Origin: CAYMSF01 sp964542255
GTDB taxonomy: Bacteria > Verrucomicrobiota > Lentisphaeria > Victivallales > Victivallaceae
Assembly: GCA_964542255.1 (NCBI GenBank)
Contig: CAZITV010000080.1
Location: 1-9,937 of the forward strand
Length of the DNA stretch: 9,937 bases
Reading direction: 5' to 3'
The number at the start of each line of letters is the position of its first letter. Positions within the stretch are counted from its first letter, which is position 1. A program made the translations under genes and the position numbers. A model generated the notes under the pieces. It saw only the letters and a list, made by a program, of their open reading frames with translations, was not told the DNA's origin and did not search any database. Shown in pieces: positions 1-6,486 of this stretch.

Positions 1-3
1 GTG

Positions 4-879
4 TCAGTCCGCCTGATCTTTGCCGTTTTGTTGTTCAAAGGTTATATTTCTGGTGGATTCGCGGTAATGGAGCGGACTCATGCCGGTGATTTTTTTAAAA
101 GTTTTGCTGAGATAATATGGGTCAGCAAAGCCGCAAATTTTTGCGATTTGAAAGATGGGCAGATTAGTTTTGCGGATATTGATGATGACATTTTTTATTC
201 TTAGCGCGGTGAGATATTCAACCGGGGTTTGACCTGTATAATTTTTGAATTGGCGGTAGAAATAGCTTTCGCTCACATTCAGCATTCGTGCCAGCATCGC
301 CATACTGATGGCGTCTGAGAAATGGTCGTTGATGTAAATAATGACTTTTTCCATTGGTACATTGTTGTTGCCGTTGTTTTCAGTAGTGCTGCGGATAAAA
401 TAGCCTAAGATTGACATTAGGTTGCCATCGAGTTCCATACCGATGCCAGTGCGGCGCCGCGAAGCAAAATACCAAAAGTCACTGAATGCTTTAAATAATT
501 CCCCGGAATTTATTATAGTGGGGTTATCCAGCGGCAGCGCCAATGGAGTATATTTGAAGCCCAGCCAGATTGTATCCAGGGGTTTATCCGCATATTCCCG
601 GTGCTGGACACCCGGAGGAATCAGGATAATGTCATGCTGACCAATTTTAATTGTTTTGTTGTTGAATTCGATAGTGCCGCCGTGACTGGCTACTGCGGTA
701 AATTCCCAAAAATTATGGATACTGAATTGCGGATTATGCCGCACCCCTTTGAAGCGTTCGATAAACAGCGGAGTTCTGGAGTTATCGCGCGGGGTTGACC
801 AAAGTGAGTCTGCGAACATTAAGCTGAAATCCCTGGTTAAGACCGGGCTTTTCATCGGATTTAGTTCATTATTTTCCAT
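4..879 (-). CDS. AraC family transcriptional regulator (cupin + AraC HTH)
   Basis: This 291-residue protein has the usual length and two-domain plan of an AraC-family activator. Residues about 55-115 look like the cupin sensor (AraC_binding): a Gly-rich turn around 67-68, then a hydrophobic strand ending in IPPGVQH (87-93). Residues about 178-274 form the double helix-turn-helix: first recognition unit around 190-211 (MLNVSESYFYRQF), second around 240-262, closing with the family hallmark GMSPLHYR (266-273). The gene is divergent from the seven-gene catabolic run, so it is probably the local regulator responding to a sugar-like or hydroxyacid ligand; the ligand is not deducible. The start at 879 has no clear Shine-Dalgarno sequence. 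An internal ATG at 855 (Met9) is an alternative, and a TTGACA box on the minus strand (907-902) with a weak TAATAA (884-879) would place transcription start inside the longer version. The family call is very secure, the exact start is not. Confidence 0.93.
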   Translation of the reverse strand: MENNELNPMKSPVLTRDFSLMFADSLWSTPRDNSRTPLFIERFKGVRHNPQFSIHNFWEFTAVASHGGTIEFNNKTIKIGQHDIILIPPGVQHREYADKPLDTIWLGFKYTPLALPLDNPTIINSGELFKAFSDFWYFASRRRTGIGMELDGNLMSILGYFIRSTTENNGNNNVPMEKVIIYINDHFSDAISMAMLARMLNVSESYFYRQFKNYTGQTPVEYLTALRIKNVIINIRKTNLPIFQIAKICGFADPYYLSKTFKKITGMSPLHYRESTRNITFEQQNGKDQAD

Positions 880-902
880 TATTACTTACATTATTTTCCA
901 TT
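867..902. repeat. 14-bp direct repeat, candidate regulator operator
   Basis: CATTATTTTCCATT occurs twice on the plus strand, at 867-880 and 889-902, a perfect 14-bp match with a 22-bp period. Two sites spaced about two helical turns apart on the same DNA face are what AraC-family dimers often bind. The repeats lie over the start of the divergent AraC-type gene and next to the candidate promoter of the dehydrogenase gene. An operator role is inference. The repeat could instead reflect a small duplication of the first codons of the regulator, because each copy reads ATGGAAAATAATG on the minus strand. Confidence 0.45.
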
Positions 903-943
903 GTCAAAAAGTATTTGTGAGTTATATTTACTTTAATGACAAT
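900..943. promoter_or_regulatory. Interrupted inverted repeat in the divergent promoter region
   Basis: ATTGTCA at 900-906 is mirrored by TGACAAT at 937-943, giving perfect 7-bp arms 30 bp apart. Similarity continues inward with a one-base shift (AAAAGTA against TACTTTAA). The arms flank the candidate -10 box of the catabolic operon. This fits a protein-binding site or an AT-rich control element. In a region this AT-rich a 7-bp match has modest significance. Confidence 0.35.
901..928 (+). promoter_or_regulatory. Candidate sigma70-type promoter for the catabolic operon
   Basis: TTGTCA at 901-906 (five of six consensus bases) is followed after 16 bp by TATATT at 923-928, also close to consensus. 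Transcription would begin near 935 and leave a leader of about 50 nt before the dehydrogenase start at 989. It overlaps the second copy of the direct repeat and the inverted repeat, so a regulator bound there could control it. The assignment is by eye only. Confidence 0.45.
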
Positions 944-976
944 AGTTCATAATTTAGCAAAATGCAACTTAAACAA

Positions 977-981
977 AAGGA
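977..981 (+). promoter_or_regulatory. Ribosome binding site fixing the dehydrogenase start
   Basis: AAGGA at 977-981 stands 7 nt before the ATG at 989. The in-frame ATG at 962 has no comparable site upstream and would add nine residues (MQLKQKEIV) before the normal family N-terminus. The later start is therefore preferred. Confidence 0.75.
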
Positions 982-988
982 AATAGTT

Positions 989-1987
989 ATGAAAACCGCA
1001 CTTAAGACACAGAATGGGAAAGTTGTTTACAAGGATATTCAACTGCCGCCGATGGGGCCGAACGATATAAAAGTTAAAGTAAAAGCCTGCGGTATTTGCG
1101 GTACCGATATTCACAGCAGTTTGCCAGCCGGCAAAACGGAACAAAAATTTGGACACGAAATCAGCGGTATTATCGCGGAAATGGGCTGCGGAGTGAAAAA
1201 TCTCAAAATTGGCGATGCGGTGGCGCTTGATTCTGCCACACCATGCGGCGCCTGCGATAACTGCCGTAACAAAAAAGTTCACCTTTGTACCGATATTCAA
1301 AGCTTTTTCTATTATGACTATTTCGGTTTTGCCGAAGAAATCGTGGTGCCGGCAATTTGCGCGGTAAAATTTAAGGGAATGAGTTTCGCCGCGGCAACAC
1401 TGCAGGAGCCGCTAGGTGTAGCGCTGGATATGGTTAAACTCGCCGATATCAAGCCGGGGATGAATGTGCTGATTATCGGAATTGGACCGATTGGCGCGAT
1501 GGCGATGCCGCTGGTCAGATTGGCAGGGGCAAATAAAATATTTGTCAGCGATTATAAAAGTATGACAAAACGTTTTGAATTGGCAAAACATTTTGATGTT
1601 GCCGATTACATTGATCCTAGCGAGCAGAAGCTTGCCGATTATAAATTTAATTGCCGCATTGATTGTGTTTTGGTGACCGCGCCGCCGGCGGTGCTGCCGG
1701 ACGCTATGGATGTGATTTCCGATGCCGGCATCATCAGTTATATCGGCATTGGCTGGGATAAGGCCAAAATCACTTTTGACGCGGATAAATTCCATTTCAA
1801 AAAATTGCAGCTGCGCGCTTCATTCGCCAGTCCTGCTCATTATGGCGCGGAAGCACTGGATTTACTGGAACGCAAAATTGTTGATCCGGATATCTTTATT
1901 TCCCACATTTTCAAATTCGATGAAATGGACAAAGCGCTGGAAGCGGCGAAAAGCAAAGATGCAATCAAGGTGGTGGTAGAATTATGA
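989..1987 (+). CDS. Zinc-dependent medium-chain alcohol/polyol dehydrogenase
   Basis: This 332-residue cytoplasmic enzyme is a classical MDR protein that oxidises an alcohol or polyol carbon with NAD(P). Residue numbers are from the ATG at 989. The GroES-like domain carries catalytic zinc ligands C37 (CGICGTD, 34-40), H56-E57 (GHE) and probably E140 (QEPLG), plus the four-cysteine structural zinc lobe C86, C89, C92 and C100. The Rossmann domain has GIGPIG (164-169), and D188 at the end of the second strand favours NAD over NADP. All key residues are present. It resembles sorbitol, threonine or galactitol-type dehydrogenases, but the substrate cannot be named from sequence. It is first in the plus-strand run, just after the candidate promoter, and its stop overlaps the next start by four bases, so the two are probably translationally coupled. 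Confidence 0.92.
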   Translation: MKTALKTQNGKVVYKDIQLPPMGPNDIKVKVKACGICGTDIHSSLPAGKTEQKFGHEISGIIAEMGCGVKNLKIGDAVALDSATPCGACDNCRNKKVHLCTDIQSFFYYDYFGFAEEIVVPAICAVKFKGMSFAAATLQEPLGVALDMVKLADIKPGMNVLIIGIGPIGAMAMPLVRLAGANKIFVSDYKSMTKRFELAKHFDVADYIDPSEQKLADYKFNCRIDCVLVTAPPAVLPDAMDVISDAGIISYIGIGWDKAKITFDADKFHFKKLQLRASFASPAHYGAEALDLLERKIVDPDIFISHIFKFDEMDKALEAAKSKDAIKVVVEL

Positions 1988-2955
1988 CCGGCAAAGAACG
2001 CATTATAAAAACACTCAAATTTGAGGAGCCCGATTATCCTCCTCATTTCGAGGTGATGTTCGAGCTGGAGAAGGAGGCGTTCGGCGATTCCTTTCCGGCT
2101 TTTGAGGACTGGCCCAAGTTCTCCAAAACAGAAAAAGCGCGTCAGATTGAGCACTGCGCCGATATCTACGAAAAAATCGTTGACCGCTATAAATGGGACG
2201 GATTCCTGGTCTATTATCCCTGGTGCGATGCCGAAGGTATTACCGCTGTAAAGAAACGCTTTAACGATGAGATTTTTCTCGGCGGGGTAATTGGCGGCTC
2301 CATCTGGTCAATTGAAGCACTTAGTTATGGAACCTATGACGACATCAAATGGGAAGATTTCTCCATGATGCTTATTGAAGAGCCGGAACGCCTCCATGCT
2401 GTCGCTGCGCGTAAAGCCGATGAGGCGATCGAAAAGGCCAAACCGTTAATCGCCGCCGGCGTTGATTTTATTCACATTGTCAACGATGTGGCGTTCAATG
2501 GTGGTCCGTTCATATCACCGGCTCAATTCCGTGAATTCATTACGCCTTATTTGAAAAAACAGGTAGAGTTCATCAAGAGCCAGGGGGTCTATGCGTTTGT
2601 CCATACCGATGGCAATATTGATCCGATTATGGAGGATTATTTGAGCCTGGGCGCACACTGTTTTCAATCGGTGGACCCGATGGCGGGGATGGATATCGCG
2701 GCGATGAAGCGGCAGTGCCAAGGTAAAATGGCATTAATGGGGAATGTGCAATGCAACTACCTGCAGGATGGCCCCAAGGAACTAATCGCACAGTCGTCAT
2801 TGTATGCGCTGGAGAATTGTTACTCCGGCGGCGGCTACATATTTGGCACCTCCAATACAATTTTCAAGGGGATGCCGTTAGAGCATTACGAGTATATGGT
2901 TGAGGTGTATCATGACTTCTGCAAACGTCTGGTGGCAGAAAAAGCCGCCCAATGA
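1984..2955 (+). CDS. URO-D superfamily protein, HxDG-type (not HemE)
   Basis: This 323-residue protein fits the uroporphyrinogen-decarboxylase/MtaA TIM-barrel superfamily: the opening TGKERIIKTLKFEEPDYPP, a Gly-rich strand around 100-106, HTDGN at 207-211, DPMAGMD at 231-237, GNV at 253-255 and SGGGYIFGTSN at 281-291. True HemE needs an N-terminal Arg-rich substrate motif (RQAGRYLPEY type), which is absent, so a haem role is unlikely. Cobalamin-dependent methyltransferases of the superfamily use H-x-C plus a distant Cys to bind zinc. Here that position reads H-T-D, so the cysteine is replaced by Asp209. The chemistry is unknown; metal binding through His and Asp, or methyl transfer without classical zinc, are possibilities. 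It starts inside the dehydrogenase stop codon (ATGA). Superfamily membership is secure, function is not. Confidence 0.85.
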   Translation: MTGKERIIKTLKFEEPDYPPHFEVMFELEKEAFGDSFPAFEDWPKFSKTEKARQIEHCADIYEKIVDRYKWDGFLVYYPWCDAEGITAVKKRFNDEIFLGGVIGGSIWSIEALSYGTYDDIKWEDFSMMLIEEPERLHAVAARKADEAIEKAKPLIAAGVDFIHIVNDVAFNGGPFISPAQFREFITPYLKKQVEFIKSQGVYAFVHTDGNIDPIMEDYLSLGAHCFQSVDPMAGMDIAAMKRQCQGKMALMGNVQCNYLQDGPKELIAQSSLYALENCYSGGGYIFGTSNTIFKGMPLEHYEYMVEVYHDFCKRLVAEKAAQ

Positions 2956-2967
2956 ACACCTGCAACT

Positions 2968-2973
2968 AAGGGA
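2968..2973 (+). promoter_or_regulatory. Ribosome binding site of the SGNH hydrolase gene
   Basis: AAGGGA at 2968-2973 lies 7 nt before the ATG at 2981. It supports a start that gives a complete signal peptide (MKKK followed by an Ala-rich hydrophobic core). Confidence 0.65.
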
Positions 2974-2980
2974 TTAAGCA

Positions 2981-4252
2981 ATGAAAAAGAAAAATAACGC
3001 AGTAGCTTTGTCCGCCGCGGCAATCATTGCCGCTGCGGCATTCGGCACCGGAGTTTATGCCGCAGATGCGGCCGGCAACCTGATGCTGTTCGAACGTTTC
3101 GACGGCAATCTGGAAAAGTGGACGCTGCGCCAAAACGGCGCCACTGCCGCGATTGTTAACGTTGACGCGTCCACCAAGTTGCAACTCAAGGCCACCGATG
3201 CGGCCGGCAGTGTCGCTGCCATAGCGTTATTCAAGCCACCGGCAGGCAAGTATATCATCGAGTATGACATGTATTTCTCCTCCGGCGCCGTCGGCATTTT
3301 CGAGTTGCTTGACGGCGCAGGCAAGCCGCTGGTCACGGTAAGCGGCGGTCTGACGCCGAATACTCTCTCTTTCGCCACTGATGCCGCTTCGGCGTCAACC
3401 GCGCAATGGGCGGACGCGACTTACAACCAGATCACCTTGGTGGTGGATCAGGCGGCAAAAATTGTCCGTTGCTACTGGATTGACAAAGCCTATTCGGCGA
3501 GCGGCTACAATCCGCGAAAACTTATTGCCGCCAAAACATATTCCGGCTGCACTGCGGAGCAACTGTCATTCCGCTCCGGTGCGGGAAAAATTGGTATCGT
3601 CAATATTGACGAGGTCAAGGTTTACACGCCGGACATCGCCATCATCGGGGACTCGGTTTCCGACGGCAAGTCGCGCTGGAGCAATGACCCCAGCACTGTT
3701 TATCGGCTAGGATCGCTTCAACCGGATCAGACTTCACCCCCGAATTATCAGCTTGGAATGCTCCTGGGGCCGAATGTCTGGGTGGCTAACCTCGGCTTCG
3801 GAGGTTCCCAATCATCTGAACTTATCCCGTTGGTCAAACCCCTGCTGCTCGAAGCCGGATTTAAAAAAATATGGCTCAAAATCGGACTGAACGATTTTAA
3901 CCGCGGCGCCAAGGCTGAGGCTGTTCAAAAGAATATGCAGGCAATTACCGGCGGGCTTAGCGCCGGTGGCATCTCACCTGCCAATATTTACATCTGCAAC
4001 TGTTATGGCGTCGCCATGCTCACTCCACCCAGAGAAGCAGAACGCAAAAAATACAACGAATGGCTCGTTGGATTTTGCCGCACCAACGGCTTTAATCTCG
4101 TTGATAACGATGGCACCATTACCGATTACGGCACAACTCCGGTTAAGCCAAAAGCGCAATTTAACTGCGGTGACGGTGTTCATCTTAACAAGGCAGGCTC
4201 GGCGCAGATGGCGCAGAATATTTATCAAATGCTTAACACTAAAAAGAAATAA
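2981..4252 (+). CDS. Secreted SGNH/GDSL hydrolase with N-terminal beta-sandwich domain
   Basis: This 423-residue protein is probably exported. Residues 1-27 look like a Sec signal peptide: basic MKKK, an Ala/Ile-rich core, and a VYA-AD cleavage site near 27/28. Residues about 36-215 look like a beta-sandwich (concanavalin/laminin-G-like), opening LFERFDGNLEKW and closing with NIDEVKVY (208-215), a pattern common in carbohydrate-binding modules. Residues about 218-418 are the SGNH hydrolase: block I GDS at 223-225 (Ser225), block II Gly in NLGFGG (270-275), block III GLND at 302-305, and block V DGVH at 398-401 (Asp398, His401). All catalytic residues are present. Such enzymes remove acyl esters from polysaccharides or other glycans, outside the cytoplasm here. 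It is the only exported protein in the run, which suggests it releases or deacylates the substrate. The exact ester is unknown. Confidence 0.88.
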   Translation: MKKKNNAVALSAAAIIAAAAFGTGVYAADAAGNLMLFERFDGNLEKWTLRQNGATAAIVNVDASTKLQLKATDAAGSVAAIALFKPPAGKYIIEYDMYFSSGAVGIFELLDGAGKPLVTVSGGLTPNTLSFATDAASASTAQWADATYNQITLVVDQAAKIVRCYWIDKAYSASGYNPRKLIAAKTYSGCTAEQLSFRSGAGKIGIVNIDEVKVYTPDIAIIGDSVSDGKSRWSNDPSTVYRLGSLQPDQTSPPNYQLGMLLGPNVWVANLGFGGSQSSELIPLVKPLLLEAGFKKIWLKIGLNDFNRGAKAEAVQKNMQAITGGLSAGGISPANIYICNCYGVAMLTPPREAERKKYNEWLVGFCRTNGFNLVDNDGTITDYGTTPVKPKAQFNCGDGVHLNKAGSAQMAQNIYQMLNTKKK

Positions 4253-4293
4253 CCGAGCCTGATTAAGGCGCGGAATTTAACTAAAAAATCAAT

Positions 4294-4297
4294 GGAG
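4294..4297 (+). promoter_or_regulatory. Ribosome binding site fixing the Gfo/Idh/MocA start
   Basis: GGAG at 4294-4297 sits 6 nt before the ATG at 4304. The earlier in-frame ATG at 4292 overlaps this site and has only A/T-rich sequence upstream. The 4304 start places the Rossmann GxG motif at the usual distance from the N-terminus. Confidence 0.7.
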
Positions 4298-4303
4298 ATT
4301 ACT

Positions 4304-5371
4304 ATGAAACAGCTCACCGCCGCGGTCATCGGTTGCGGCAACATCAGCAAGTTCCACTTCTCAGGATTGGAAAAAGCCGGAGTAACCATCAAGTATGTGT
4401 GCGACCTTAATGAAGCCACTGCCGCTCCGTACGCTCAAAAATATCAGGCCAAATACACCGCTGATTTCATGGAAATCATGGCTGATGCCGGCGTGGATGT
4501 GGTTACTATTGCCACTTTTTCCGGCATTCACAAGAAAATCGCATTAGCGGCCATCGCCGCCGGCAAAGCGATCATCTGTGAGAAAACTCTCGCCATCAAT
4601 GCCGCTGATGCCTGGGAAATAACTCAAGCAGCTCAAAAAGCCGGAACAATTTTCTATACATCGTATATGAAACGCTTCATTCCGGCGGTGGAAAAAGCCA
4701 AAGAATTGATGCCACGGCTGGGCATTCTGCTCAATGGTCATTTTAAAGGATATCAGTGCTGGGGTAATTTAATCGAATATGACGAAAATTTGATGAAGGC
4801 CTGGGGCATTAAACCCGGCGAGCCAACCTGGATTAAACGCAATATGGGCGGCGGTATTCTTACCTGCGGCGGCAGTCATGTTTTGGATATGATGATGAAT
4901 TTCTTCGGCAGGCCGCAACGGGTTTACGCGACAATGAAAGAGGTTGAGCATTTGGACTTTGAGCTGCAGGCGACAGCTTTGTTTGAGACCAAAGCCTGCC
5001 CGGTAATTTTTGATGTCATGGCGCATCCGTTGAATAAAATTGGATTCCTGCGTGACGGCTGGGAAGAAGAATTCACCATCACCGGCAATAAAGGCCGTTT
5101 GCAAATCTTCAGTTCTACATGGGATTGCCCGGAATACAAAGCGTCAATGTTGAAATATTACAACAATGAGACCGGCGAAGAGACTGAATTCCGTTTTGCG
5201 CCGTGTTCTCCGTTTGACCGTGCCGTAGCTTTCTTCTGCGCCAATATCGCTGCCGGAAAGCAGGGCGAACAGAGCACTCTGACCGGATATGAAGTTGACG
5301 AATTAATCGCGGCAATACAGTGCAGCGCCGCCAGTCATACCGCGCTTAATATCGCCTGGCGCGACCAATAG
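4304..5371 (+). CDS. Gfo/Idh/MocA family NAD(P)-dependent oxidoreductase
   Basis: This 355-residue protein has the normal family length and two-domain fold. The N-terminal Rossmann domain opens KQLTAAVIGCGNISKFH, with G10-C-G12 and H18. D34 at the end of the second strand suggests NAD. The usual EKP motif reads EKT (E93-K94-T95), so the catalytic-dyad lysine is kept and the proline lost. The C-terminal alpha/beta domain carries GGGILTCGGSHVLD (182-195) with the family His (H192) and D195, where the more common Asp-x-Gly before the His is Cys-Gly-Gly. Family members oxidise, reduce or epimerise sugars, inositols and sugar acids. Together with the MDR enzyme this gives the locus two dehydrogenases, consistent with stepwise oxidation or oxidation-reduction epimerisation of a sugar-like compound. 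The substrate is not identifiable from sequence. Confidence 0.92.
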   Translation: MKQLTAAVIGCGNISKFHFSGLEKAGVTIKYVCDLNEATAAPYAQKYQAKYTADFMEIMADAGVDVVTIATFSGIHKKIALAAIAAGKAIICEKTLAINAADAWEITQAAQKAGTIFYTSYMKRFIPAVEKAKELMPRLGILLNGHFKGYQCWGNLIEYDENLMKAWGIKPGEPTWIKRNMGGGILTCGGSHVLDMMMNFFGRPQRVYATMKEVEHLDFELQATALFETKACPVIFDVMAHPLNKIGFLRDGWEEEFTITGNKGRLQIFSSTWDCPEYKASMLKYYNNETGEETEFRFAPCSPFDRAVAFFCANIAAGKQGEQSTLTGYEVDELIAAIQCSAASHTALNIAWRDQ

Positions 5372-5377
5372 TTTACG

Positions 5378-5412
5378 GCAGGCCGCCGCGCCTTACTGAT
5401 GCGGCGGCTTGC
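5378..5412 (+). other. Strong intergenic stem-loop without a U-tract
   Basis: GCCGCCGC at 5382-5389 pairs perfectly with GCGGCGGC at 5401-5408. Outward pairing continues through a G-T, an A-T, a C-G and a G-C pair to 5378/5412, giving about 12 bp with an 11-nt loop. It starts 7 nt after the Gfo/Idh/MocA stop and precedes the methyltransferase gene. No T-run follows, so it is not a canonical intrinsic terminator. It could be an RNA-stability or processing element that sets different mRNA levels for the upstream four and downstream three genes, or a leaky terminator. A weak promoter could lie just after it (TTGCGC at 5409-5414, TAATAA at 5431-5436), but that is speculative. Confidence 0.5.
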
Positions 5413-5460
5413 GCCAATATCTCCTGATAATAATAATTTATTCTTAATCTGGACGTAACC

Positions 5461-6486
5461 ATGGCAACATGCAGTAAAATGAGTCCTAGAGAACGTTTTT
5501 TTGCCAATCTGCAAGGCAAAGAGACTGACCGTCCGTCCGTCATCAATCCTACCTCTATTGCCACTATCGAAACCTGCAGCGTGCTGGGCGTGAATTTCTC
5601 TGAAGTGCATCTCAATGCCGATAAAATGTGTGCTGTAGCCGCTTATGGCTATGAACATTTGGGATTTGACAGTGTGATGCCATATTTTAGTGTACTGCAG
5701 GAAGCCGCGGCGCTTGGTGCTGTTATTGATTGGGGTACCGGTAATGCGATGCCGGCACAGCGCAGTGCGCTGTTTGACGACCCGTCGCAGTTTAAATTCT
5801 CCGAAAATTTTCTTGACCGGCTTCCGGCAAAAACTGTTATTGACTCCATTAAGCTGCTGCGCGCCAGGTTAGGCAATGATGCGTTGATTATCGGAAAAGT
5901 TATGGGGCCATGGACTTTGTCGTATCATTTGTACGGTGTCGAAAATTTTTTAATTGACACCGTTGCCGAACCGGAAAAAGCCCGTGCTTTTCTTGAAGCG
6001 TTTAAGCCGGTTACTATGGCATTTGCCGCGGCGCAGTTTGCCGCCGGAGCGGATATGGTTACCTTGGCTGATCATGCCACAGCTGACTTGGTGTCTCCGT
6101 CGGCTTATGCCGGTTTTTTGCTCCCGCTGCATCAGGAAATTGTAAAATATTTTGGCGGAGGTAAATTGATACTGCATTGCTGCGGGAACACATTGGACCG
6201 TATCCACTTATTTGCCAAGGCAGGTTTTGGTCTCTTCCATTTTGATTCAAAAAATGATATTGTCGCTTCTATGGCCGCCGCCGGTTCGATGAAGTTGACC
6301 GGCTGTGTCAATAATCCGGAAATTTTATTAAACGGAACACCGGCGGATGTTGAGTGTCAGGTCAAGACGATTGCCGCTGCCGGCATTAGATTTATTGCTC
6401 CGGAGTGCGCCGTTCCGCTTAACGTAAAAAATATCAATCTGGCCGCAATTGCACGGGCGGTTGACAGTGTGGATTTACAACCATGA
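5461..6486 (+). CDS. MtaA/CmuA-type corrinoid methyltransferase (URO-D superfamily)
   Basis: This 341-residue protein matches the MtaA/CmuA branch of the URO-D superfamily. It opens MSPRERFFANLQGKETDRP and continues with NPTSIAT (29-35), GFDSVMPYFSVLQEAAALG (68-86), VMGPWTL (147-153) and TLADHATADLVSP (201-213). Zinc ligands are all present: H239 and C241 in HCCGN, and C316 in APECAVP, the H-x-C-Xn-C set that activates the methyl acceptor thiol or pterin. Archaeal relatives move a methyl group from a corrinoid protein to coenzyme M; bacterial relatives can serve tetrahydrofolate, which is likelier here. There is no fused corrinoid domain and no separate corrinoid protein in the window, so its partner must be elsewhere. 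The start at 5461 has a weak GGA (5451-5453) 7 nt upstream; Met7 at 5479 lacks one. Its stop overlaps the next start by 4 nt. Confidence 0.87.
   Translation: MATCSKMSPRERFFANLQGKETDRPSVINPTSIATIETCSVLGVNFSEVHLNADKMCAVAAYGYEHLGFDSVMPYFSVLQEAAALGAVIDWGTGNAMPAQRSALFDDPSQFKFSENFLDRLPAKTVIDSIKLLRARLGNDALIIGKVMGPWTLSYHLYGVENFLIDTVAEPEKARAFLEAFKPVTMAFAAAQFAAGADMVTLADHATADLVSPSAYAGFLLPLHQEIVKYFGGGKLILHCCGNTLDRIHLFAKAGFGLFHFDSKNDIVASMAAAGSMKLTGCVNNPEILLNGTPADVECQVKTIAAAGIRFIAPECAVPLNVKNINLAAIARAVDSVDLQP

Noticed and set aside
947..1300. Long antisense open frames inside the operon genes, such as this one and those at 1412-1795, 3055-3378 and 4769-5104 on the minus strand
   Set aside because: They lie opposite well-supported genes, show no recognisable domain or ribosome binding site, and their composition is that of shadow frames.
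1984..2955. Annotation as HemE, uroporphyrinogen decarboxylase of haem synthesis (also considered for 5461-6486 and 7769-8824)
   Set aside because: None has the N-terminal Arg-rich HemE substrate motif, there are three divergent copies in one catabolic run, and no other haem gene is nearby. They belong to the wider superfamily only.
4257..4269. Small hairpin GCCT/AGGC after the SGNH hydrolase gene
   Set aside because: Four pairs with a 5-nt loop and no T-run; expected by chance.
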